NCBI RefSeq assembly: GCF_025056915.1
Contig: NZ_JANWVH010000007.1
Location: 1-59,908 of the forward strand
Direction: 5' to 3'
Length of the DNA stretch: 59,908 nt
Source of the DNA: Meiothermus sp.
GTDB lineage: Bacteria > Deinococcota > Deinococci > Deinococcales > Thermaceae
The translations under genes and the position numbers were made by a program. Positions within the stretch are counted from its first letter, which is position 1. Each line of letters starts with the position of its first letter. A model generated the notes under the pieces. That model searched no databases. It worked only from the letters and a program-made list of their open reading frames with translations, and was not told where the DNA came from. Shown here piece after piece: positions 53,783 through 59,908 of this stretch.

Positions 53783-55186
53783 TCAAAAACAGTCGTAGTC
53801 GGGCCAGTGCGGCACCGCCTGGGTGGCGTTCTCGAGGCCCTGCCGCAGCTCCGCTATGAAGCGCCAGTCGTTCCAGGGGCGGCTGTTGAAGAGGGCCGCC
53901 AGCACCACCCCGCCCGGCAGGCGCAACAGCAGGGTGCGGCTCCCGGCAAAGGCCCCGTCGTGGCTCCACTCGAGCTGCTCGGGCGGCAGGGAGAGCACCA
54001 GGGGAGGTTTGACTGCCGGGTTGCGGGGTTCGCTGCTGCCCTGACCGGCAGCGCCTGCCAGGGGAGGGACCGCAGGCTGGGGCTGCGGCACCCGCACCCC
54101 CCAGCCCAGGGCGTAGTAGCGGGGGGTCTTCTGGTACTGGGCCAGCCGGGGGCGGCGCAGCATCTCGTGCAGGGCTTCGCGGGAGAGCAAAGGCGGCCCG
54201 CGCAGACCCTCCAGTGCCACCACAAAACGCACCAGGTCGGGGGCCGAGGCCACCAGGCCGCCGTTTGCGGTGTGGGCCTCGAGGTAGAACTCGCCATAAG
54301 GCCGGTTGACCAGGGTGCCGTCCAGCACCGACTTGACCAGGGGCGCCCCCGGAAAATCGTGGTAGCGAACTTCTCGGGGCAAACGCTCTTGCAGGCGGGT
54401 TTTGCCCGCCCGCACACTGTAGATGCCCGCAGGTTGCAGCATGGCCCGCACATAGGCCTCGTAGGGCTGGCCGCTCAGCTTTTCAACCACCAGCCCCAGC
54501 ACGGCATAGCCCAGGTTGGAGTAGGCCGAGCGGCTGCCGGGGGCAAACTGGAGGCGGCGGCTCAGCATATAGCCGACGATTTCCCGGCTGCTCAGGTGCT
54601 CAGGTCGGTGCAGGGCCCGGGCCACATCGCTCAGGGTGGGGCGGAACATGGGGTCGCCGGCCCAGCCCCGGTGCCAGCCCCCCGAGTGCTGCAACAAATC
54701 GCGCAGGGTGATGTTCTTGAGCCGGGGGTCGGTTAGCTTGCCGCCGTAGGGCTGGATTTTCAGGAGGTCGAAGGCTTTTTCACTTAAAAAGCTGTTCAGG
54801 TCTGGGTAGACCCCCTGGAAGACCAGGCTTTCGCCCAGGTGCAGCACCGCCGCCGCTGTGATGGGCTTGCTGAGGCTGGCCAGCCGGAAGAGCGCATCGG
54901 GTTGCACCGGTTCCTGGGTGCGGACATCGGCGAACCCGTAGCCCCGTGAAAGTACGAGCCGCCCATCCTTGGCCACGGCCAGGGCCGCACCGGGAATCCG
55001 GTAGCGCTCCAATAGCCTTTGCATCACCCGGTCGTAGGCCTCGAGGCCAGCGGCGCTGTAGCCGGTGAGGGGGCGGCTGGGGGTGCCCGAGGGGGCCGGG
55101 GGAATGCAGAGGGTCTGGGCCAGCGCCCACCCTGTCAGGCTGAAGAGGCCCAGCAGGGTTCTGAGGCTACGTCGCAGCTCGTTCAT
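53783..55186 (-). CDS. Class C beta-lactamase-related serine hydrolase
   Basis: 467 residues with a signal peptide (SLRTLLGLFSLTGWALAQ). SxxK motif in FRLASLSKPITAAAV (nucleophile Ser and base Lys), YxN motif in SRSAYSNLGYAVLG, and a later HDGAF segment corresponding to the KTG-like third motif. Penicillin-binding or esterase activity is possible; antibiotic hydrolysis is not implied. ATG 55186 is favoured over an in-frame ATG at 55213 because it gives a clean signal peptide. Confidence 0.85.
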   Translation of the reverse strand: MNELRRSLRTLLGLFSLTGWALAQTLCIPPAPSGTPSRPLTGYSAAGLEAYDRVMQRLLERYRIPGAALAVAKDGRLVLSRGYGFADVRTQEPVQPDALFRLASLSKPITAAAVLHLGESLVFQGVYPDLNSFLSEKAFDLLKIQPYGGKLTDPRLKNITLRDLLQHSGGWHRGWAGDPMFRPTLSDVARALHRPEHLSSREIVGYMLSRRLQFAPGSRSAYSNLGYAVLGLVVEKLSGQPYEAYVRAMLQPAGIYSVRAGKTRLQERLPREVRYHDFPGAPLVKSVLDGTLVNRPYGEFYLEAHTANGGLVASAPDLVRFVVALEGLRGPPLLSREALHEMLRRPRLAQYQKTPRYYALGWGVRVPQPQPAVPPLAGAAGQGSSEPRNPAVKPPLVLSLPPEQLEWSHDGAFAGSRTLLLRLPGGVVLAALFNSRPWNDWRFIAELRQGLENATQAVPHWPDYDCF

Positions 55187-55364
55187 ACCGAAGGGGCCGG
55201 ATTCCTTTCGCATGGGCTGCTACACGGAACAGGCGATACACCCGGCCAACTTTGCCAAAGAATCGAGGGCTGGGCCGGGGGGTCGCCGAAACAGCGAACA
55301 GAAGGCCAGGCGCAAAGCTGCACAGCCGGGTAAACTGGGGGTTCCTTCAGATGCCCTGCCTCCT
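55187..55364. other. Intergenic region upstream of the beta-lactamase-like gene
   Basis: 178 bases. No convincing promoter hexamer pair or repeat is recognisable; AT content rises near the hydrolase start. Nothing else seen. Confidence 0.3.
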
Positions 55365-55730
55365 TCATCTGGGCGACTCGAGGGCCTCCTCCAGCAGCAC
55401 CAGCCAGTAGGGCAGGGTGCGCTGGATTAAGTCCCAGAGAATTTCATCCTGGATGCCAAAATGCAGGCGGCTGACGATATCGGGCAAGTCCAGGATGCTG
55501 CGCCAGTCCAGTTCGGCCAGCTCCTCGCGCTCGCTCTTGTGCAGCGAGGCCGCAACCAGCCCGAGCTGGTGCAGGTTGTACCGCACGGCGTCCTGGGTGC
55601 GCCCATCGGCGGCAAACTCGGCGAAGTCCATGCCGGCGGTGTAGTCCAGGATGCGCTGGGCGGCCTGTTGCATCTGCTCGAGGTGCACCCACCTGAGCCG
55701 GTGGGGGTTGGGAAGTTCGGGGTTGCGCAC
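55365..55730 (-). CDS. HepT-like (HEPN/DUF86) protein with degenerate RX4-6H motif
   Basis: 121 residues from a GTG. Family blocks: MQQAAQRILDYTAGMDFAEF, DGRTQDAVRYNLHQLGLVAA and LHFGIQDEILWDLIQ. In active HepT toxins the segment reads RD-I-x-x-H (RX4H); here it is PDIVSR, so the catalytic Arg and His are Pro83 and Arg88. Starts seven bases after the MNT gene behind GAGGGG. The usual HepT/MNT pair is a toxin-antitoxin system in which MNT modifies HepT. Confidence 0.85.
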   Translation of the reverse strand: MRNPELPNPHRLRWVHLEQMQQAAQRILDYTAGMDFAEFAADGRTQDAVRYNLHQLGLVAASLHKSEREELAELDWRSILDLPDIVSRLHFGIQDEILWDLIQRTLPYWLVLLEEALESPR

Positions 55731-55737
55731 GGGCCCC

Positions 55738-56028
55738 TCAGAGCAGTTGCAGCGCGTCGGCCTCGATATGGGGGCGCAGCTCGGCGGGTACCTTTTTGGC
55801 GCTGACCAGGTCCACCTTGGTGCCCAGCAAATCTTCCAGCTCGTGCTTGAGGCCGATGTAGTGTTCGAAGGTGGGCTGCTCCAACCGCACCAGCAAGTCC
55901 ACATCGCTCTCGGGGCCGGCCTCGTCGCGGGCGGTGGAGCCAAACAGGTAGAGGCTCTTGATCCGATAACGCTCCCTCAGGCCCGGCAGCCGTTCTTCCA
56001 GGATGGCCAGCACACTTCCCCTGCGCAT
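55738..56028 (-). CDS. MNT-family nucleotidyltransferase (putative antitoxin)
   Basis: 96 residues. The nucleotidyltransferase motif GSX10DXD is intact: FGSTARDEAGPESDVDLLV near residue 32. In HepT/MNT modules this minimal enzyme adds AMP to the HepT tyrosine and neutralises it. The -10-like TACTAT (56040-56035) lies six bases before the ATG. Confidence 0.9.
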   Translation of the reverse strand: MRRGSVLAILEERLPGLRERYRIKSLYLFGSTARDEAGPESDVDLLVRLEQPTFEHYIGLKHELEDLLGTKVDLVSAKKVPAELRPHIEADALQLL

Positions 56029-56034
56029 GGGATC

Positions 56035-56040
56035 ATAGTA
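56035..56040 (-). promoter_or_regulatory. -10 element of the MNT/HepT operon
   Basis: TACTAT on (-), six bases upstream of the ATG, with the palindrome 56066-56082 about 25 bases further upstream. No Shine-Dalgarno. Confidence 0.4.
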
Positions 56041-56065
56041 CAGCCTGTCCGGATGCCCCCCGATG

Positions 56066-56082
56066 TGGGTCTGTCAGACCCA
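56066..56082. promoter_or_regulatory. 17-bp palindrome between MNT/HepT and pduO
   Basis: TGGGTCTG-T-CAGACCCA, perfect 8-bp arms. It lies near the -35 region of the divergent MNT promoter and 39 bases before the pduO ATG. Its position suits an operator, or a hairpin in the pduO leader. Confidence 0.5.
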
Positions 56083-56120
56083 ACCCACTCGAGCGCCGTC
56101 CGATGGGGTTAAATGGGCGT

Positions 56121-56684
56121 ATGAAAATCTACACCAAAACCGGCGACATGGGCGAGACCGGCCTCTACGGGGCCGACCGGGTGGGCAAAGACCACCCCCG
56201 GGTGGAGGCCTACGGCACCGTGGACGAGGCCAACAGCGCCATTGGCCTGGCCCGCGCGGCTTTGCCTCCGGCCCACGCCGATATGCAGGCCGACCTCGAG
56301 TACCTCCAGAACGCCCTCTTCGACCTAGGGGCCGACCTCGCCACCCGCCCGGGCGGCCCCTACGAGAAAAACCTGGCCCGCCTCGACGCCGACGACGTAG
56401 CCCGGCTCGAGCAGCTCATTGACCGTTACCAGGAAGAAGCCCCGGTCTTTACCGGCTTCATCCACCCCGGCGGCCACCCCGCCGCCGCTGCTTTGCACTT
56501 AGCCCGCACCATCGCCCGCCGGGCCGAGCGCCGGGTGGTTGAGCTTATGCGCACCGAGGCGGTCAACCCGGAGGCCCTGCGCTACCTCAACCGGCTCTCC
56601 GACCTGCTCTTCACGATGGCCCGGGTGGTCAACGCCCGCGAAGGCTTCGCCGAAGAGAAGTGGCTGGTCAAAAAGCGCCGGTAG
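56121..56684 (+). CDS. pduO: Corrinoid adenosyltransferase, PduO type
   Basis: 187 residues. Transfers the adenosyl group of ATP to cob(I)alamin. KIYTKTGDMGETGLYGADRV at the N-terminus, EAYGTVDEANSAIGLARA and the tail LRYLNRLSDLLFTMARVVN are diagnostic for this family. Adenosylcobalamin is what the mutase subunit at 33403-33816 would need. First gene of a (+) corrinoid set; no Shine-Dalgarno. Confidence 0.93.
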   Translation: MKIYTKTGDMGETGLYGADRVGKDHPRVEAYGTVDEANSAIGLARAALPPAHADMQADLEYLQNALFDLGADLATRPGGPYEKNLARLDADDVARLEQLIDRYQEEAPVFTGFIHPGGHPAAAALHLARTIARRAERRVVELMRTEAVNPEALRYLNRLSDLLFTMARVVNAREGFAEEKWLVKKRR

Positions 56685-56688
56685 CCCT

Positions 56689-57474
56689 ATGCGTCTGGTT
56701 AGCCTGACCTGCTCCAACACCGAGATTGTCTGGGCCTTAGGCTGCTTCGACTGGCTGGTGGGGGTGGACGACCACTCCGATTTTCCCCCTCAGGTGGCAA
56801 GGCTGGCCCGGGTGGGGCCGGATTTGCAGGTGGATTTGGACAAAGTCGAGGCCCTAAGGCCCGACCTGGTGCTGGCCAGCCTGAGCGTGCCGGGGATGGA
56901 GCGGGTGGTGGAGGGGCTGCAAAAGCGCTGTCTGCCCCACCTGGTGCTCGACCCCCAGACCTTGCAGGACGTCTACGCCGACATCGAGCGGGTGGCCCGG
57001 CGGCTAGGGCTGGCGCAGCAGGGCACGCACGTGGTGCGGGCCATGCAGCAGCAGATTGCCCAGGCCCGGGGCAGCCTGCCGCACTGGGTCAGGCCCCCCC
57101 GGGTGATGGTGGAGTGGTGGCCCAAGCCCATGATTGCCGCCGGGCGGGATAGCTGGGTGACCCAGATGCTGGCGGCGCTGGGGGCCCAGAATGCCTTTGC
57201 CCACCTGCCAATGCGTTCCAAGCCCCTCACCCCCGCCGAGGTGGAGGAGGCCTGCCCCGACGCCATTGTGGTCTCCTGGTGCGGGGCCAAAAAGCTGCGT
57301 CCGGAGGTGGTGTTGCGCCGTGAACTCAACGTTCCCGCCCTGCGGCAGCGGCAGGTGTTTGCCCTCGAGGAAGCCTACCTGGGCCGTCCGGGGCCGCGCC
57401 TGGCCGAGGGGGTGAAAAGGCTGGCCGAACTGCTGCGCAACGTGCCGGTCTGGCAGCACGGAGGCCGGTCATGA
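56689..57474 (+). CDS. BtuF-like helical-backbone corrinoid/metal-binding protein without signal peptide
   Basis: 261 residues. MRLVSLTCSNTEIVWALGCF then WLVGVDDHSDFPP is the BtuF/FecCD-associated pattern (R-x-V-S-L-x-x-S-x-T-E). Binding-protein folds of this class normally carry an N-terminal export signal; none is visible, and the protein begins directly with the domain, four bases after pduO. A cytoplasmic corrinoid-handling role is an inference. Alternatives: haem or siderophore binding. Confidence 0.75.
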   Translation: MRLVSLTCSNTEIVWALGCFDWLVGVDDHSDFPPQVARLARVGPDLQVDLDKVEALRPDLVLASLSVPGMERVVEGLQKRCLPHLVLDPQTLQDVYADIERVARRLGLAQQGTHVVRAMQQQIAQARGSLPHWVRPPRVMVEWWPKPMIAAGRDSWVTQMLAALGAQNAFAHLPMRSKPLTPAEVEEACPDAIVVSWCGAKKLRPEVVLRRELNVPALRQRQVFALEEAYLGRPGPRLAEGVKRLAELLRNVPVWQHGGRS

Positions 57475-57770
57475 CCCCCCTCAAGGTGGTCACCCTCTGG
57501 GTGCGGCCCAGGGGCGAGGAACCCCTGCCGGAGGCCCGGGCTTTGCTGGAGGGCCTGCTGGATATCTTTTACGAGGCTTTTCCCGAGTATGCGGGCGCGC
57601 TGGCTTTCAGCCAGTCGCCGCGCCCGCCCCGCTACGTGTTCGTTTACGTGAACCCGGGTTGTGCGGGGCTCTTACCTGCCGCAGGCCGGTTCTTGCAGGG
57701 GCTCCTGGAGCAAGCGTTTCCCGCAGGCGAGGTGCGGCCTTACGGGCGGGTCTGGCTGGAAGGGCCATAG
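57471..57770 (+). CDS. Hypothetical protein in the corrinoid set
   Basis: 99 residues, MTPLKVVTLWVRPRGEEPLP with a helix ALLEGLLDIFYEAFPEYAGA and a YVFVYVNPGCAGLL strand. Its start overlaps the previous TGA (ATGA), so it is coupled to the BtuF-like gene. No family recognised. It ends one base before the convergent WD40 gene. Confidence 0.7.
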   Translation: MTPLKVVTLWVRPRGEEPLPEARALLEGLLDIFYEAFPEYAGALAFSQSPRPPRYVFVYVNPGCAGLLPAAGRFLQGLLEQAFPAGEVRPYGRVWLEGP

Positions 57771-57771
57771 C

Positions 57772-59532
57772 TTACGGCCTGAACAAAGCCACCGTGCCGG
57801 CTTGCTTGAGCGTTCCACTGCCCACCGCCAGGCTGCCGTCCCGCCCCCAGGCCACGGCGTAGAGGGGGCGGACAAAGCCGGGAACGGTTTGCAAAAGCTG
57901 CCCCTGCACGCTCCACAGGCGCAGGGTCTTGTCCCAGCCCACGCTGGCCAGCTGCCTGCCGTCGGGCGAGAAGGCCAGGGCCTGGGCGGCCTCGGTGTGG
58001 CCTTGCAGGGTTCGCAGGAGGGCCCCGCTCCGGGCGTCCCAGAGCTTCAGGGTCTGGTCGTGGCTGGCGGTGGCCAGGATGCGCCCATCGGGGCTTTGGG
58101 CCAGGCCGTAGATGCCCCTGGCATGGGCCATCAGGCGACGCTTTAGCTGGACCCCCTCGGGGCGAAGCGTCCACCAGGCCAGGCTCTCGTCGCTGCTGCT
58201 GCTATAAAGCGTGCGACCATCGGGGCTCCAGGCCAGGCCGGTCAGGTGCGACTCGTGGGCGCGGAACTCGAGCACCTTCCGTCCCGCTCGCCAGTCCCAG
58301 ACCCGCAGCAGTCGGTCGCGGCCCCCACTGGCCAAAGCCCGCCTATTGGGCGCAAAAGCCAGGGCGCTCACCCCGCCCCCGTGGGCTTCCAGGGTCTGCA
58401 AGAGCCGCCCGCTTTTCACCTCGTAGATGCGGGTCTGGCCGTCGCGGCTGCCCACCGCCAGGTGCTGCCCATCCGGCGCAAAGGCCAGCGCGGTAATCTC
58501 CAGCTCGGCCCCACTGAGCCTTCGCAGGGGCTGGCCCTGGCGGTTCCAGAGCCAGACCTCGCCATCCCAGCCCCCGCTGGCCAGCAGGCTCCCATCGGGG
58601 CTGTAGGCCAGCACGGCAACCGAGGCGGCGGGGGGCTCGAGGGTCTGGAGCAGCGCCCCTTGCAGGCTCCAAAGCCTAGCCCGCCCATCGTCGTGCCCGC
58701 TCAGGAGCCGGTTCCCGGACACCGCCAGGCTCAACACCGAGGCACTCTGAAGGCTTCGCAGGGGCTTGTCGCCCGCCCAAAAGATAATCTGCCCGTCCTG
58801 GCCGCCGCTGATGAGCTGTCCGCTGCCACTCCAGACCAGCGCGCTCACCGCAAGCCGGTGCGCCGTGAACTGCCCCACAAAATGACCCCGGTCATCCCAG
58901 AGCTGAATTCGTCCATCACGGTCTCCAGTGGCCAGGCGGCCATCAGGCCCCCAGGCCAGGGCCCGCACCGAAAGCCGCCCCAGGAGGGGGAGGCGGCTGC
59001 TCTGGCGGGGGTTCCACAAATTCACGCCGTCCAGCCCGCCCCCGGCCAGTACCGCGCCATCGGGCGAAAACCCCACCCCGTAAACCCAGTTGCGCCCCAG
59101 GCTCAGTTGCTGCACCTGTCCTTGCCGCGTCCACAGCCGCACTTCCCCGTCGGCGCTCCCGCTCAAAATCTGCTGGCCATCCGGACTAAAGCGGGCCGAC
59201 CAGACCTGATCGCGGTGCCCTTGCAGCACCCCCAGGCTGGCCCCGGTGCTGGGGTTCCACAGCCGCAGGGTGGTGTCGGCGGAGGCGCTTAGCAGGGTTC
59301 CATCCGGCGCCACATCCAGCGAGTGCACCGTGTCGGCATGCCCGCTCAGGGTGCGTACCAGACGCCCATCGGGCCGGTAAAGCTGAATGTAAGCATCGGC
59401 CCCAACCGCCAGAACCCCCCCAGGGCCCATCGCCACTGCGCCCACCGGGGCCCGATGTCCGACCAGAAGCTGCGGCGGCTGGGCTAACCCCCAGGCCAGG
59501 CCCACCACCATCCAACCAAGCCACTTCCACAC
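57772..59532 (-). CDS. Exported WD40 repeat protein (about 14 repeats)
   Basis: 586 residues with an N-terminal signal (LGWMVVGLAWGLAQ). Repeats of the form SPDG...LASGGxDGxVxLW run through almost the whole length, about 14 in number, enough for two seven-bladed propellers. Likely a protein-interaction scaffold at the cell surface or periplasm. GTG start at 59532. No enzyme domain is attached. Confidence 0.9.
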   Translation of the reverse strand: MWKWLGWMVVGLAWGLAQPPQLLVGHRAPVGAVAMGPGGVLAVGADAYIQLYRPDGRLVRTLSGHADTVHSLDVAPDGTLLSASADTTLRLWNPSTGASLGVLQGHRDQVWSARFSPDGQQILSGSADGEVRLWTRQGQVQQLSLGRNWVYGVGFSPDGAVLAGGGLDGVNLWNPRQSSRLPLLGRLSVRALAWGPDGRLATGDRDGRIQLWDDRGHFVGQFTAHRLAVSALVWSGSGQLISGGQDGQIIFWAGDKPLRSLQSASVLSLAVSGNRLLSGHDDGRARLWSLQGALLQTLEPPAASVAVLAYSPDGSLLASGGWDGEVWLWNRQGQPLRRLSGAELEITALAFAPDGQHLAVGSRDGQTRIYEVKSGRLLQTLEAHGGGVSALAFAPNRRALASGGRDRLLRVWDWRAGRKVLEFRAHESHLTGLAWSPDGRTLYSSSSDESLAWWTLRPEGVQLKRRLMAHARGIYGLAQSPDGRILATASHDQTLKLWDARSGALLRTLQGHTEAAQALAFSPDGRQLASVGWDKTLRLWSVQGQLLQTVPGFVRPLYAVAWGRDGSLAVGSGTLKQAGTVALFRP

Positions 59533-59705
59533 CCCTATAGCTTATTCACCCAGCTGCCAGGGCAGGGTGGACAGCGGAGGGATGCCTCGGGTCGTCCGAA
59601 GGATGGAGGTTGGTTGGGAATTTCTTACAAAGCGAAGCGAACGCCGGCTCTTCGGGGGTAACTGCCCCTTGCACTTGTCAACCCACGAAAGGTATTTTGG
59701 TTGAC
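59533..59705. other. Intergenic region between the WD40 gene and birA
   Basis: 173 bases. Includes the birA promoter and GGCTCTTCGGGGGT at about 59645, similar to 32299-32312 after lpd. No gene. Confidence 0.4.
59669..59698 (+). promoter_or_regulatory. Leaderless-type promoter of birA
   Basis: TTGCAC (59669-59674), 18-base spacer, TATTTT (59693-59698), then seven bases to the GTG start. Confidence 0.5.
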
Positions 59706-59908
59706 GTGCCCCCACTGCTGGCCCACCTCACCGAGCAGTATCAGAGCGGCGAAAGCCTGGCCCGGCGGCTGGGCATCAGCCGGGCGGCGGTGTGGAAACA
59801 AGTGGCCGCACTCCGGCAGGCCGGATACCCCGTCGAGACCCGGAAGGGCCTGGGGTATCGGCTGGCCCCCGGCACCCCCACCCCTGCCGCCCTGGAAACC
59901 CTGCGAAG
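59706..59908 (+). CDS. birA: Biotin ligase/repressor BirA, N-terminal part (3' end outside window)
   Basis: First 67 residues only. LLAHLTEQYQSGESLARRLG with ISRAAVWKQVAALRQAGYPV and ETRKGLGYRLA is the winged-helix DNA-binding domain of BirA, which represses biotin synthesis, ahead of the ligase domain. GTG at 59706 fits the promoter spacing; a TTG nine bases upstream is an alternative. Confidence 0.85.
   Translation, partial: MPPLLAHLTEQYQSGESLARRLGISRAAVWKQVAALRQAGYPVETRKGLGYRLAPGTPTPAALETLR

Noticed and set aside
58246..59292. 348-codon open frame on (+)
   Set aside because: Antisense to the WD40 gene; its Pro/Gln periodicity mirrors the WD repeats.

Overview
This window looks like chromosome from a Meiothermus-like member of the Thermaceae (phylum Deinococcota). 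The evidence is high G+C content, ribosomal, TrmH and EF-Tu sequences closest to the Thermus proteins I remember, frequent GTG/TTG starts, apparently leaderless promoters, and a cell-envelope gene set (VanW, SpoIID-like, S41-like and SLH-like proteins) typical of this lineage. The genus is an inference; no database search was possible.

Bases 1-16803 (+) hold one long translation cluster: the end of tuf, the S10 genes (rpsJ-rplC-rplD-rplW-rplB-rpsS-rplV-rpsC-rplP-rpmC-rpsQ), the spc genes (rplN-rplX-rplE-rpsN-rpsH-rplF-rplR-rpsE-rpmD-rplO-secY-adk-map-infA-rpmJ) and the alpha genes (rpsM-rpsK-rpsD-rpoA-rplQ). Many start and stop codons overlap. A few longer spacers, notably rplW-rplB, rpsH-rplF and rpsK-rpsD, can fold into hairpins. 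S4 and S14 are zinc-free forms, whereas L24 and L36 keep their cysteines. L17 and L22 are longer than in Thermus.

Bases 17294-26102 are mostly (-): two tandem S41-protease-like secreted proteins with altered catalytic residues, a SpoIID-like protein, a TilS-TadA fusion divergent from truD (+), a DinB-like remnant, and the rpsI/rplM operon with a clear promoter and terminator. Bases 26286-32244 (+) carry a pterin dehydratase-like gene and the complete 2-oxoglutarate dehydrogenase complex (sucA, sucB, lpd). Bases 32537-34377 (-) carry a B12-binding mutase subunit, an AhpD-like protein, a 58-residue membrane protein and a SRPBCC protein. Bases 34494-42734 are mainly (+): trmFO, glmM, a thioesterase, a hypothetical gene, a class III aminotransferase and rnr. 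An IS5-family element (42734-43592) sits exactly between the convergent rnr and vanW genes.

Bases 43592-55730 mix envelope and housekeeping genes: vanW, trmH, a quinone oxidoreductase, an aldo/keto reductase, hisG, rsuA, plsY, an SPFH protein, an FmdB-like protein without cysteines, 5-formyl-THF cyclo-ligase, a LysM-M23 protein and a class C beta-lactamase-like hydrolase. A HepT/MNT pair lies divergent from a corrinoid set (pduO, a BtuF-like protein and a hypothetical). A secreted WD40 protein and the start of birA close the window.

The most unusual layer is between the genes. A family of MITE-like repeats of about 100-190 bp recurs at six or more sites, with GCGCTCTTCACA terminal inverted repeats and TA flanks. 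Several copies sit in the TA of a neighbouring gene's stop codon, so that the repeat end re-creates the stop. The IS5 element does the same for two convergent genes at once.
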